This document shows positions 50,401 through 59,086 of a stretch of 64,000 bases of DNA, piece after piece. The DNA is from Actinoplanes octamycinicus. GTDB taxonomy: Bacteria; Actinomycetota; Actinomycetes; Mycobacteriales; Micromonosporaceae. The position numbers and the translations under genes are program-made. The notes under the pieces were generated by a model. It did no database searches. It saw only the letters and a list, made by a program, of their open reading frames with translations, and was not told the origin of the DNA. The stretch is from positions 5,623,501-5,687,500 of the forward strand of contig NZ_JACHNB010000001.1 of NCBI RefSeq assembly GCF_014205225.1. Reading direction: 5' to 3'. The stretch's first letter is position 1; every line of letters begins with the position of its first letter.

Positions 50401-51503
50401 GCCGCCGGCGGAAGCTGATCCAGGCGGCGCTGGTCGCGGTGGCCGCCTTCGACGTGTGGTTCGGGCTCGGCCAGGACAAGGCGCTGGACATCGCCATCGG
50501 CGTGGTGGCCTGTCTCGCGGTGCTCCTGCGGCACCGGTTCCCGGTGGTCGCGTTCCTGCTCACGGTGCCCGCGGTGCTGACCCAGGCGGCCCTGGTCGCG
50601 CCGTTCGCCACGCTCTACAGCTATGCGGCGCAGTCCCGGAACCGGCGGCCGCTGATCGCCTGCGCGGTGGTCGCGGCGCTGGCCGCGGCGGTGCCGTCGC
50701 CGCTGGCCGAGGACCCGGTCTGGGACAGCGGGAACCTGGTCACCTTCGGATACGCGCTGGGCACCGCGGTGCTGCCGATCCTGCTCGGCCAGCTCGTGCA
50801 GACCCGGTACGACCTGCGGCAACGCATCGTGGAGATCGAGCAGGCGAAGGAGAAGGAACGGGTCCGGCACGCCGAGGCGGTGCTCGCCCGGGAGCGCGCG
50901 CAACTGGCCCGGGAGATGCACGACGTGGTGTCGCACCAGGTCAGCCTGATCGCGGTGCAGGCCGGCGCGCTGCAGGTGGTGTCCGCCGACCCGGCGGTCA
51001 AGGAGGCGGCCCGCAGCATCCGGCGGCTCAGCTCCGGGACGCTCGACGAGCTGCGCACCATGGTGTCGCTGCTGCGCGCGTCGGGGGAGGGGCACACCCC
51101 GCTCACCCCGCAGCCCACGCTCGCCGACCTGCCCGCGCTGATCGAGGCCAGCGGGATCACGGTGGAGTTCGACGGCGACGTCGACGCCGAGGTGGGGACA
51201 CCCGCGCAACGGGCGCTCTACCGGACCGTGCAGGAGGCGCTGACGAACGTCCGCAAACATGCCCCCGACGCCAGCGCGCGGGTCGAACTGTGGCGCGACG
51301 AGGCGTACGTCGGCGTCTCGGTGACCAACAGTGCGCCGTCCCGGCCGGCGCTCCCGCTGCCCGGCAGCCACCTGGGCCTGATCGGTCTGCGCGAACGCGC
51401 GGAACTGCTGCACGGGACGGTCGAGTCGGGTCCCACCGAGGAGGGCGGTTTCCGGGTCCGGATGCGTCTGCCGCTAGCCGGCGACGTGGTCCAGCAGCCG
51501 TAG
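50397..51503 (+). CDS. Sensor histidine kinase (NarL/DesK-type)
   Basis: The 368-residue protein has about five membrane helices (ALDIAIGVVACLAVLL, IACAVVAALAAAVPSPLA, LGTAVLPILLGQLV), a coiled coil (IEQAKEKERVRHAEAVLARE), the HisKA_3 motif LAREMHDVVSHQVSLI (His175) and a HATPase_c domain (EALTNVRKHAPDASAR, HLGLIGLRERAELLHG). The GTG start overlaps the receiver gene. Its cognate regulator, as encoded, cannot bind DNA through a LuxR domain, so signalling may go elsewhere. The 3' end overlaps murQ by 30 bp on the other strand. Confidence 0.9.
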   Translation: MSRRRKLIQAALVAVAAFDVWFGLGQDKALDIAIGVVACLAVLLRHRFPVVAFLLTVPAVLTQAALVAPFATLYSYAAQSRNRRPLIACAVVAALAAAVPSPLAEDPVWDSGNLVTFGYALGTAVLPILLGQLVQTRYDLRQRIVEIEQAKEKERVRHAEAVLARERAQLAREMHDVVSHQVSLIAVQAGALQVVSADPAVKEAARSIRRLSSGTLDELRTMVSLLRASGEGHTPLTPQPTLADLPALIEASGITVEFDGDVDAEVGTPAQRALYRTVQEALTNVRKHAPDASARVELWRDEAYVGVSVTNSAPSRPALPLPGSHLGLIGLRERAELLHGTVESGPTEEGGFRVRMRLPLAGDVVQQP

Positions 51504-52391
51504 CGCGCGGTGCACGTGCCCTTCGGTCTCGGCCAGCGCCCGCCCGGCGATCTCCGCGGTGGTGCCGGCGATCAGCGTGACCACCGCGATCTTGGCGTCG
51601 CCCCCGGCCTCCAGCAGCGCCTCCCGGCAGCGGTCGGTGGCCGCGCCGGTCGCCTCGGCGAGGATCCGCAGCTGCCGGTCGCGCAGCTTGGCGTTGCTGG
51701 CCAGCATGTCGGTCATCAGGTTCGAGTAGGTCCGGCCGAGTCGCACCATGGTCGCCGTGGAGAAGGCGTTGAGCACGAGTTTCTGCGCGGTGCCGGCCTT
51801 CATCCGGGTGGATCCGGTGAGCACTTCCGGTCCGGTGTCCGGCGCCACGTGCACGTCGACGGCCGGTGCGATCGGGGACGCCGGGTTCGCCGAGATCAGG
51901 ACGGTCCGCGCGCCGCGCGACCGCGCTTCGCCGAGAGCGGCTTTGACGTACGGCGTCCGCCCGCTCGCCGTGACCCCGACCACCAGATCGCCGGCCACCA
52001 CGTCACCGGCCGCCGCCGCGCCCGCCGCCTCGTCGTCCTCGGCGGCCTCGGCCGGCCGGGTCAGCGCCCGCGTGCCGCCCGCGAGGTGCGCGACCACCCG
52101 CCCCGGCTCCAGCCCGAAGGTCGGGATCAGCTCGGCCGCGTCCAGCACCGCGATCCGCCCCGAGGTGCCCGCCCCGAAGTAGTGCACCCGGTGCCCGGCG
52201 GCGAGCGCGGCCACCGCGAGGTCGACCGCGGCGGCCAGCTCGGGCAGCACGCCGGCGACCGCGATCGGCACCTGCCGGTCCTCGGCGTTGATCAGGTGGA
52301 GCAGTTCCAGGGTGGGCATCCGGTCGATCGCGGCGCTGCGCGGGTTGCGCTGCTCGGTTCGCGACAGCGGCACCTCGTCCACCGGCCTCAC
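51474..52391 (-). CDS. murQ: N-acetylmuramic acid 6-phosphate etherase MurQ
   Basis: The 305-residue SIS-domain enzyme starts VRPVDEVPLSRTEQRNPRSA as MurQ does. It has LLHLINAEDRQVPIAVAGVL, VHYFGAGTSGRIAVLDAAEL, GDLVVGVTASGRTPYVKAAL and GPEVLTGSTRMKAGTAQKLVLNAF, all strongly MurQ-like. It splits MurNAc-6-phosphate into GlcNAc-6-phosphate and D-lactate in the cytoplasm. The GTG overlaps the stop of the MurR-like regulator by 4 bp. It is the central step of the recycling island. Confidence 0.94.
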   Translation of the reverse strand: MRPVDEVPLSRTEQRNPRSAAIDRMPTLELLHLINAEDRQVPIAVAGVLPELAAAVDLAVAALAAGHRVHYFGAGTSGRIAVLDAAELIPTFGLEPGRVVAHLAGGTRALTRPAEAAEDDEAAGAAAAGDVVAGDLVVGVTASGRTPYVKAALGEARSRGARTVLISANPASPIAPAVDVHVAPDTGPEVLTGSTRMKAGTAQKLVLNAFSTATMVRLGRTYSNLMTDMLASNAKLRDRQLRILAEATGAATDRCREALLEAGGDAKIAVVTLIAGTTAEIAGRALAETEGHVHRALRLLDHVAG

Positions 52392-53344
52392 CCGCGACCA
52401 CCACGGTCGTCCGCGGCTGCGCCGCCGCGCCGGCGCTCGGTGTCGATCCGTCTGCCCCGGACCGCCGCGTAGGTGGCGTCCAGCGCGGTCCGGGTCTGCT
52501 GGTAGGTCCGTTGTGCCACGCCGACGAAGACGCAGTCGATCACGGTCAGCTGGGCCAGCCGGCTGGCCATCGCGCCGGACCGGAACGTGGTCTCCCGGGC
52601 CGCGGTGGTCAGCACCAGGTCGGCGACCCGGGTGATCGGCGACTTCGGGAAGTTGGTCAGCGCGACCAGCCTGGCGCCGTGCCGGCCCGCCTCGGCGAAC
52701 GCGTCGATGGTGTCGCTGGTCGTGCCGGTGTGCGAGATGCCGAACGCCACGTCCCGCTCGTCCAGCAGCGCGGCGCTGGTCAGGGCCAGGTGGGTGTCGC
52801 TCCAGGCGAACGCGATCCGGCCGATCCGGTGCAGTTTCTGCTGGAAGTCCAAGGCCACGAAGGCGCTCGCGCCGACCCCGTAGATGTCCACCCGGCGCGC
52901 CCCGGCGACCAGGTCGACGACCTGCGCCAGGACCGCGACGTCGATCTGCGAGGCGGTCTCCTCGACCGCCCGGGCGTCGGCGAAGGCGATCTTCTTGACC
53001 ACCTGGGTGAGGTCGTCGGTCTCGCTGATGTCGCTGCCCACCGCCGCGTCGGCGGCGGTCCGCCCGGCCTGCCCGGCGCCGGCCTCGGCGGCCAGGGTGA
53101 GCCGCAGCTCGGAGTAGCCGGCGAAGCCCATCGCCCGGCAGAACCGGATCACCGTGGTCTCGCTGGAGCCGGCCCGCTCGGCCAGGTCGGTGATGGTGAG
53201 CCGGGACGCGGTGGCCGCCTCGTCGATGATCACCTGGGCCACCCGCTGCTCGGCCGGGGAGAGCGACGGCAGCAGGCCGCGCGCGCGAACCACCGTCTCG
53301 GCCGTCGGTGGGGAGGGTGGCAGGCGGCGCGTTCGGCCAGTCAT
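52388..53344 (-). CDS. RpiR/MurR-family regulator
   Basis: The 318-residue protein has an N-terminal RpiR helix-turn-helix (LPSLSPAEQRVAQVIIDEAA, TITDLAERAGSSETTVIRFCRAMGF) and a C-terminal SIS sugar-phosphate-binding domain (VDIYGVGASAFVALDFQQKL, FGISHTGTTSDTIDAF). Placed upstream of murQ with a 4-bp overlap, it should sense MurNAc-6-P or GlcNAc-6-P. ATG at 53344 is chosen; the alternative start at 53380 lies inside the promoter. It is divergent from the kinase and probably controls both directions. Confidence 0.92.
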   Translation of the reverse strand: MTGRTRRLPPSPPTAETVVRARGLLPSLSPAEQRVAQVIIDEAATASRLTITDLAERAGSSETTVIRFCRAMGFAGYSELRLTLAAEAGAGQAGRTAADAAVGSDISETDDLTQVVKKIAFADARAVEETASQIDVAVLAQVVDLVAGARRVDIYGVGASAFVALDFQQKLHRIGRIAFAWSDTHLALTSAALLDERDVAFGISHTGTTSDTIDAFAEAGRHGARLVALTNFPKSPITRVADLVLTTAARETTFRSGAMASRLAQLTVIDCVFVGVAQRTYQQTRTALDATYAAVRGRRIDTERRRGGAAADDRGGRG

Positions 53345-53392
53345 GGAGAAAATCTTCCTTTGCTCGGCTCTGATGGTCAATATTCTTCACCT
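53345..53392. promoter_or_regulatory. 48-bp divergent promoter region, MurR-like regulator / sugar kinase
   Basis: Leftward: TTGACC (53380-53375) and AAGATT, 18 bp apart, with the start codon about 6 bp after the -10, so the regulator mRNA is probably leaderless. Rightward: TTTGCT (53359-53364) and TATTCT (53381-53386), 16 bp apart, again only 6 bp from the kinase ATG and with no ribosome site. The promoters overlap, so one bound regulator could block both. Confidence 0.55.
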
Positions 53393-54364
53393 ATGAGCGC
53401 GATGGTGATCGGAGTCGATGCGGGCGCCACGACCACGCGGTGTGTGGTCGCCACCCTCGACGGCGTCGTGGCCGGCCGGGGTAGGGCCGGGGGCGCGAAC
53501 GCCAACAGCAGCGGCGGGGAGATCAGCGCGACCCTCGGGATGGCGCTGGCCGCGGCGCTGGACACGGTTGATCGTACGGCGGTGCGTTTCGGCGTTCTCG
53601 GGGCGGCCGGGTCGGCCGGCGCCGGCCGGGAGAGGTTCCGGGCGGCGGCCCGGCAGGCGTGGCGCGAGGCCGGGCTGGGCGGGGAGATGGCCACGGTGAC
53701 CGATCTGGAGGTGGCCTTCGCGGCCGGGACCGCCCAACCGGACGGGGTGTTGCTGCTGGCCGGGACCGGGGCGCTGGCGGCGCGGTTCCGCGACGGTGTC
53801 CTGGAGCGCCGGTGCGACGGATATGGCTGGTTGCTCGGCGATGAGGGGTCGGCGGTGTGGATCGGGGTGCGGGCGCTGCGGGCCGCCCTCGCCGCGCTGG
53901 ATGGTCGCGGCGAGCCGACCACGTTGGTGACCACGATGAGGGCCTATTTCAACATCGAGGCGGCCACCGGCGAGGAGGTGGCCCAGGCGTTGCTCCACCA
54001 GGCCTTCGCCGTGCCGCCCGCCGAGTTGGGCCGGCTCGCGCCCCTGGTCAGCGAGGCGGCGCACGACCCGGTAGCCGCGAGGATCTGCGCCCGAGCCGCC
54101 GGCAAGCTGCTGCACACCTACGACAGCGTCGGTCCGGGGGAGGGCGTCACGGTCATCGCCGGTTCGGTGCTGCTGAATCCGGGCCCGGTGAGCCGGGCGG
54201 TGCGCGCCGGACTGCTGGCACGCACCGCCACCCCGCCCCGGCCGGCGCTCGACGGCGCCGCCGGGGCTGCCGCGCTGGCCGTCGGGCGGCTCACCGGCAC
54301 CCCCGTGCCCCCGGTGGTGCACGCCCGGCTGACCGGTTCCACTCATGACCCGAGCCGGGAGTAG
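53393..54364 (+). CDS. BadF/BadG-family sugar kinase (GlcNAc/MurNAc kinase-like)
   Basis: The 323-residue ASKHA-fold kinase has the phosphate-1 motif VIGVDAGATTTRCVVATLDG, GVLLLAGTGALAARF, the NagK-like CDGYGWLLGDEGSAVWIGVRAL and VTVIAGSVLLNPG. The family phosphorylates GlcNAc or MurNAc at O6. In an island without a PTS permease this kinase would make the MurNAc-6-P needed by MurQ. The ATG lacks a ribosome site and probably starts a leaderless message. Its 3' end overlaps namZ by 22 bp tail to tail. Confidence 0.88.
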   Translation: MSAMVIGVDAGATTTRCVVATLDGVVAGRGRAGGANANSSGGEISATLGMALAAALDTVDRTAVRFGVLGAAGSAGAGRERFRAAARQAWREAGLGGEMATVTDLEVAFAAGTAQPDGVLLLAGTGALAARFRDGVLERRCDGYGWLLGDEGSAVWIGVRALRAALAALDGRGEPTTLVTTMRAYFNIEAATGEEVAQALLHQAFAVPPAELGRLAPLVSEAAHDPVAARICARAAGKLLHTYDSVGPGEGVTVIAGSVLLNPGPVSRAVRAGLLARTATPPRPALDGAAGAAALAVGRLTGTPVPPVVHARLTGSTHDPSRE

Positions 54365-55596
54365 AGCAGATACGGCCGGCGTTGCCGGTCGAACGCGGCC
54401 AGTTCACCGGCCCAGGCCCCGACCACCTCGTCGGCCGCCGCGCCCGCGTCGATCATCGTGCGCAGCCGTGCCGACCCGGTGAGCAGGTCGATCCAATGGC
54501 GGGCGCCGTCCAGCCGCCAGCTGAACGCCGCCTCCTTGCGCGCCTCCACCAGCATCCCGACCGCGGTCCGGATCGGGTCGAAGGCGGCCTGGTCGGTCAC
54601 CTTCACCTCGACGCCGGCGCACAGCTGGCCGGTGAACTTGTTGAACGTCGGCGTGAAGTAGGCCTCCCGGAACGCCACGCCGGGCAGGTTCAGCGCGGCC
54701 ACCCGGTCACCCCAGCGGTAGTCGAAGCCCGGCCCGCCGATCAGCTCGAACGGCCGGGTGGTGCCGCGCCCCTCGGAGAGCGACGACACCCCCTCGAACA
54801 TGCCGGTCCCCGGGTAGACCACCGCGGTGTCCGGAGTGGGCATGTTCGGGCTGGGCAGCACCCAGGGCAGGTCGGTGTCGCCGGCCCGGAGCCGCCCGGA
54901 CCAGCCGGTGCAGGCGATCACCTCGAGCTTGACCGGGGTGGTCAGGAACTCGCCGTTGTAGAACCGGGCCAGCTCGCCGACGGTCATCCCGTGCTGCTGC
55001 GTGATCTTGAGGCGGCCCACCCCGGAGGTGTAGCCGTCGGTCATCATCGGGCCGTAGGCGCGCCCGCCGATCGGGTTGGGCCGGTCCAGCACCACGTAAC
55101 GCAGGCCGAGCTGGGCGGCCGCGGCCATCGAGTCGTACAGCGTGTAGATGTAGGTGTAGAAGCGGGCGCCGACGTCCTGGATGTCGAAGACCACCGTGCG
55201 CACGCCGGCCGCGGTGAACATCTGCACCCATGTGGCCTGCGACGCCAGGTAGGCGTCGTAGACGGTCAGCCCGGTGCGGGCGTCGGTGCCGGTGCCCTCG
55301 CTGCCGCCGGCCTGCGCCGAGCCGCGGAAGCCGTGCTCCGGGCCGAAGACGCCGCCGATCGTGACGCCGTCGGCGTGCATCCGGTCGACCAGGTGCCGGT
55401 ACTCGCGGTCGACGCCGGTCGGGTTGGAGATCACGCCGATCCGCTCACCCTTGACGGCGGCCCAGCCGGCCGCGGCGAGCCGGTCCAGCCCGGTCTTCAC
55501 CGGGAGCCGGGGGAGCAGGCCGGGCTTGGCGGAGACCGGTCCCGGGGCGATGAACGCGCCGGCCAGTCCCGCGGCGAGCAGTCCACGACGCCTCAT
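54343..55596 (-). CDS. namZ: Exo-beta-N-acetylmuramidase NamZ (DUF1343 family)
   Basis: The 417-residue secreted protein has a Tat-like or Sec signal peptide (MRRRGLLAAGLAGAFIAPG) and the DUF1343/NamZ motifs IGVISNPTGVDREYRHLVDR, VFGPEHGFRGSAQAGG, VVFDIQDVGARFYTYIYTL, RYVVLDRPNPIGG and LPSPNMPTPDTAVVYPGTGMFEG. NamZ removes MurNAc from the non-reducing end of peptidoglycan fragments. The ATG overlaps the nagZ stop (ATGA). It supplies MurNAc to the importer and kinase of this island. Confidence 0.92.
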   Translation of the reverse strand: MRRRGLLAAGLAGAFIAPGPVSAKPGLLPRLPVKTGLDRLAAAGWAAVKGERIGVISNPTGVDREYRHLVDRMHADGVTIGGVFGPEHGFRGSAQAGGSEGTGTDARTGLTVYDAYLASQATWVQMFTAAGVRTVVFDIQDVGARFYTYIYTLYDSMAAAAQLGLRYVVLDRPNPIGGRAYGPMMTDGYTSGVGRLKITQQHGMTVGELARFYNGEFLTTPVKLEVIACTGWSGRLRAGDTDLPWVLPSPNMPTPDTAVVYPGTGMFEGVSSLSEGRGTTRPFELIGGPGFDYRWGDRVAALNLPGVAFREAYFTPTFNKFTGQLCAGVEVKVTDQAAFDPIRTAVGMLVEARKEAAFSWRLDGARHWIDLLTGSARLRTMIDAGAAADEVVGAWAGELAAFDRQRRPYLLYSRLGS

Positions 55597-57272
55597 CCGA
55601 CGCTCCAGGTGAGGCCATGTCCGTACGGATAGATGCCGGGAATCTCGACCGGCAGCTTGCCGCGCGGAGCGGACGCGCCGGTGATGACCTTGGCGAGGGA
55701 CCGCATGGACACCGCGGTGGAGCTGTAGGTGGCCAGGTAGGTCGGCGCCGTCGGGAACCGGGCGAGGTCGTAGGGGTTGCGGACGGCCACCACGACGATC
55801 GGCCGGCCGGTCGCGAGCAGGGCGTCGACCAGCGTCTGCTGGGCCGAGCCGGCGCTGACGTTGCTGGTCAGCACCACGGTCAGGTCGTGGGTCTGTGCGG
55901 CGGCCACGGCGGCGTCCTTGGTCGGGGCGACCAGCGGCGTGGCGTTCAGCGCGGTGGCCAGCGAAGTCACCGCGCTCGCCCCGGTGACCAGGATCGACTT
56001 GCCGGTGGCGGCGTAGGGGAGCAGCCCGGCGTCGTTGCGGATCGCGGTCACGGTCCGGTCGGTGACGGACTGAGCGACCTTCACATGCTCCGCCGAGCCG
56101 ACCGTCCGCTCGGCGGCGGAGGGGTCCAGCGGGGTCCAGGTGAGCAGGCCGCGCTTCTGCTTCAGGGCGAGGATCCGGCGTACCGACTGATCGATCCGCT
56201 TCTCGGTCAGCTCGCCGGAGGCGACCGCGTCGAGCACCGCGTGGTAGGCCACGTCGAAGTCCGGCGGCATCAGCAGCATGTCGACGCCGGCCTTGAGGGC
56301 GAGCACCGGCACCCGGGCGTCGCCGTACTTCTCCCGCACGCCGGCCATCTCCAGCGAGTCGGTGACGATCACCCCGCGGTAGCCGAGCTCCTCGCGCAGC
56401 AGCCCGGTGATGATCGGCCGGGACAGCGTGGCCGGGTCCCCGGACGCATCGAGCGCCGGCACCACGATGTGCGCGCTCATGATCGCGTCCACCCCGGCGG
56501 CGATCGCGGCCTTGAACGGCGGCGCGTCGATCCGGTCCCACTCCTCGCGGGTGTGCGTGATCACCGGCAGTCCGGTGTGGCTGTCGGTGGCCGTGTCGCC
56601 GTGCCCGGGGAAGTGCTTCGCCGCGGCCGACGTGCCGGCGCCGAGCTGGAAGCCGAGCACCTGGCTCGCGGTCATCGCCGCCACCAGGCCCGGGTCGCTG
56701 CCGAACGAGCGGACCCCGATCACCGGGTTGGCCGGGTTCACGTTGACGTCGGCGTCCGGCGCCCACGCCTGGTTGATCCCGACGGCGCGCAGCTCCCGGC
56801 CGGTGACCTGCCCGGTGCGGTACGCGTCCACCGGGTTGCGCCCGGCGCCGAGCGCCATCCCGCCCGGGAACGGGGTGGCCGGAGCCGGCATCCGCGAGAC
56901 CACGCCGTGCTCCTGGTCGGTGGCGATGGTGAGGGGCACGCCCTCGGCGGCGGCCTGTAATCCGTTGCTGAGCGTAGTGACCTGCCGGATGTTCTGCAGG
57001 CTGTTCGTCCAGGCGAAGTAGATGATCCCCCCGAGGTGGTACTTCCTGACCACTTCGGCGGGTGTGTCGACGCCGTACAGCCGACGGTTGTCAGCGGACG
57101 TGGTGTTCGCGTCGTTTCCGTAGACGTAGGTGGTGAAGAGCTGACCGACCTTCTGTGGCAGCGTCATCCGGGACATGATGGCATCGATGGGCGACGATGC
57201 GTTGACCGGCGTGGCCGGGATCGTCACGCAGAGAGCCGCGAGGGCGAGGAGAGCGACGGGACGCGTTCGCAT
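55593..57272 (-). CDS. nagZ: Secreted GH3 beta-N-acetylglucosaminidase NagZ-like
   Basis: The 559-residue protein has a signal peptide (TRPVALLALAALCVTIPATPVNA), the GH3 N-terminal barrel with IATDQEHGVVSRM, the catalytic KHFPGHGDTATDSH loop and the nucleophile in VIVTDSLEMAGV, and a C-terminal alpha/beta domain (TGKSILVTGASAVTSLATAL). Two-domain secreted forms occur in Bacillus (NagZ/YbbD). It releases GlcNAc from muropeptides or chains processed by NamZ. ATG at 57272 is used. It leads the leftward nagZ-namZ pair. Confidence 0.93.
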   Translation of the reverse strand: MRTRPVALLALAALCVTIPATPVNASSPIDAIMSRMTLPQKVGQLFTTYVYGNDANTTSADNRRLYGVDTPAEVVRKYHLGGIIYFAWTNSLQNIRQVTTLSNGLQAAAEGVPLTIATDQEHGVVSRMPAPATPFPGGMALGAGRNPVDAYRTGQVTGRELRAVGINQAWAPDADVNVNPANPVIGVRSFGSDPGLVAAMTASQVLGFQLGAGTSAAAKHFPGHGDTATDSHTGLPVITHTREEWDRIDAPPFKAAIAAGVDAIMSAHIVVPALDASGDPATLSRPIITGLLREELGYRGVIVTDSLEMAGVREKYGDARVPVLALKAGVDMLLMPPDFDVAYHAVLDAVASGELTEKRIDQSVRRILALKQKRGLLTWTPLDPSAAERTVGSAEHVKVAQSVTDRTVTAIRNDAGLLPYAATGKSILVTGASAVTSLATALNATPLVAPTKDAAVAAAQTHDLTVVLTSNVSAGSAQQTLVDALLATGRPIVVVAVRNPYDLARFPTAPTYLATYSSTAVSMRSLAKVITGASAPRGKLPVEIPGIYPYGHGLTWSVG

Positions 57273-57381
57273 GGTGCCCGAAGGTAGCCGGGTCACCGGT
57301 GCATGGCAATAACCTTCGCTCCCCTTGCAAGTAGCGAAGGAAACATTCATCCTCTACGGATCGATGTATGGAGAGCCGTTG
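57273..57381. promoter_or_regulatory. Divergent promoter region nagZ / amlC-like gene with an inverted repeat
   Basis: CCTTCGCT (57313-57320) and AGCGAAGG (57333-57340) form a perfect 8-bp inverted repeat with a 12-bp spacer, a layout suited to a dimeric regulator. CCTTTGCTC, close to the left arm plus one base, also occurs in the MurR/kinase promoter (53357-53365). Together they suggest a shared operator, but this is not proven. Confidence 0.5.
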
Positions 57382-59070
57382 ATGATCAAGGTAGCGCTCA
57401 GCATGGTGGCCGGTCTCGTCATCGGCCTGCCCACGGTCACTCCGGCGGACATCCACTTCCGGCACGACGTGCTGCGCCCCGGCACCGCGCGGCAGGCCGG
57501 TCTGATTCCCGACACGATCGCGGAGCTGCCCGCCATCGCCGCCGCCTACCTGGCGCCGACCCCCGACCATCCCGGCCACCCCGCCTACGCCGGCGCCACC
57601 GTGCTCGCCGCGCACCACGGCATCGTGGTGTCCCGGTTCGCGGTCGGCGACGCGGTCCGCTACACCGCGGACGCGAGCGGGATCGCCGAGCTGCCGCCCG
57701 AACAGCGCGTCCCGGCCCGCACCGACACGCTGTGGGACCTGGCCTCGATCTCCAAGCTGTTCACCACCATCGTGGTGCTCCAGCAGGCCGAGGCCGGCCG
57801 GGTGGACCTGGACGCGCCGGTGGCCACCTACGTCCCGGAGTTCGCGGCCGGTGGCAAGGCGGCGGTGACCGTGCGGCACCTGCTCACCCACACCTCCGGG
57901 CTGCCCGCCTTCCTGCCGTTCTACTCCCGCTACCCGACCCCGGAGACCCGGCTGGCCGCCGCGCTCAGCACCCCGGTCACCGCCGGCAGCTCGCCCGGCA
58001 AGCAGTACGTCTACTCCGACATCGGGCTGATCGCGCTCGGCGCGCTGATCGAGCGGGTCACCGGCACGGGCCTGGCCGACGCGGTGCACGACGGGGTCAC
58101 CGGGCCGCTGCGGATGCGCGACACCGGGTACCGCCCGGGGCCGGAGCTGCGCGACCGGACCGCCGCCACGGAGTACCAGCCCGCGGTGCACCGCGGGATC
58201 GTCCGCGGCGAGGTGCACGACGAGAACGCCTGGTCGCTGGGCGGCGTCGCCGGCCACGCCGGGATCTTCTCCACCGCCGACGACCTGGCCGTCCTCTGCC
58301 AGACGCTGCTCGACGGCGGCACGTACCGCGGCACCCGGATCCTGTCCACGCCGATGGTCCGCCAGGCGCTGGTCAACTACAACGCGGAGCTGCTGCCGCA
58401 GTACCCGGACAGCGCCCGCGGGCTCGGCTTCGAGCTGGCCAAGCACTGGTACATGGACGGGATGACCTCGCCGGTCAGCTTCGGGCACACCGGCTTCACC
58501 GGCACCTCGATCGTGATCGACCCGCTCGACCAGTCGTTCCTGATCCTGCTCAGCAACCGGGTCCACCCGGACCGCGCCTGGGGCAGCAACAACGTGGCCC
58601 GCCGCGCCCTGGCCAGGGCCTTCGCCGCCGCCCATCCGATCCGGCCGCTGCCCGGCGGCCACCCGTGGCGCACCGAGACCCGCGACGGCGCCGACCTGAC
58701 CCTGACCGCGCCGCTGCGGCGCGCGGCGGGCGAGCAGGCGCGAGGTTCCTTCCTCTTCTGGTACGACACCGAACCCGGCTACGACACCGTCAGCCTGGAG
58801 TCCTCACCCGACGGCGCGACCTGGACCCCGGTACCGATCGCCCTGCCCGGCGTCGAGCCGCAGGCCCGGCTCTCCGGTTTCGGCGGCCGCCACTGGTGGC
58901 CGATCACGATCACCGTGCCGGCCGGGTCCACCCGGCTGCGCTTCACCTACCACACCGACGCCGGCTCGCAGGGCCGCGGCGTCCTGGTTGACCGTCTCCG
59001 GGTCGTCGAGCCCGGAGCGATTCTCGTCGACGGCCGCACCACGTTCGCCGCCGACGGCTGGCACCTCTGA
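57382..59070 (+). CDS. Serine hydrolase, AmpC/AmlC-like, with C-terminal beta-sandwich
   Basis: The 562-residue protein has a signal peptide (MIKVALSMVAGLVIGLPTV) and class C beta-lactamase-like motifs SxxK (LASISKLFT), YxD/N (YVYSDIGLIALG) and HTG (SFGHTGFTGTS). Residues about 430-562 form a beta-sandwich (GSFLFWYDTEPGYDTVSLES, GVLVDRLRVVEPG) that may bind sugars. It resembles AmlC/YbbE, encoded with nagZ, amiE and namZ in Bacillus. It may trim peptides or esters from muropeptides. ATG at 57382 has GGAGAG 6 bp upstream. Confidence 0.88.
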   Translation: MIKVALSMVAGLVIGLPTVTPADIHFRHDVLRPGTARQAGLIPDTIAELPAIAAAYLAPTPDHPGHPAYAGATVLAAHHGIVVSRFAVGDAVRYTADASGIAELPPEQRVPARTDTLWDLASISKLFTTIVVLQQAEAGRVDLDAPVATYVPEFAAGGKAAVTVRHLLTHTSGLPAFLPFYSRYPTPETRLAAALSTPVTAGSSPGKQYVYSDIGLIALGALIERVTGTGLADAVHDGVTGPLRMRDTGYRPGPELRDRTAATEYQPAVHRGIVRGEVHDENAWSLGGVAGHAGIFSTADDLAVLCQTLLDGGTYRGTRILSTPMVRQALVNYNAELLPQYPDSARGLGFELAKHWYMDGMTSPVSFGHTGFTGTSIVIDPLDQSFLILLSNRVHPDRAWGSNNVARRALARAFAAAHPIRPLPGGHPWRTETRDGADLTLTAPLRRAAGEQARGSFLFWYDTEPGYDTVSLESSPDGATWTPVPIALPGVEPQARLSGFGGRHWWPITITVPAGSTRLRFTYHTDAGSQGRGVLVDRLRVVEPGAILVDGRTTFAADGWHL

Positions 59071-59086
59071 CGGGGAGTGGAGAGAG

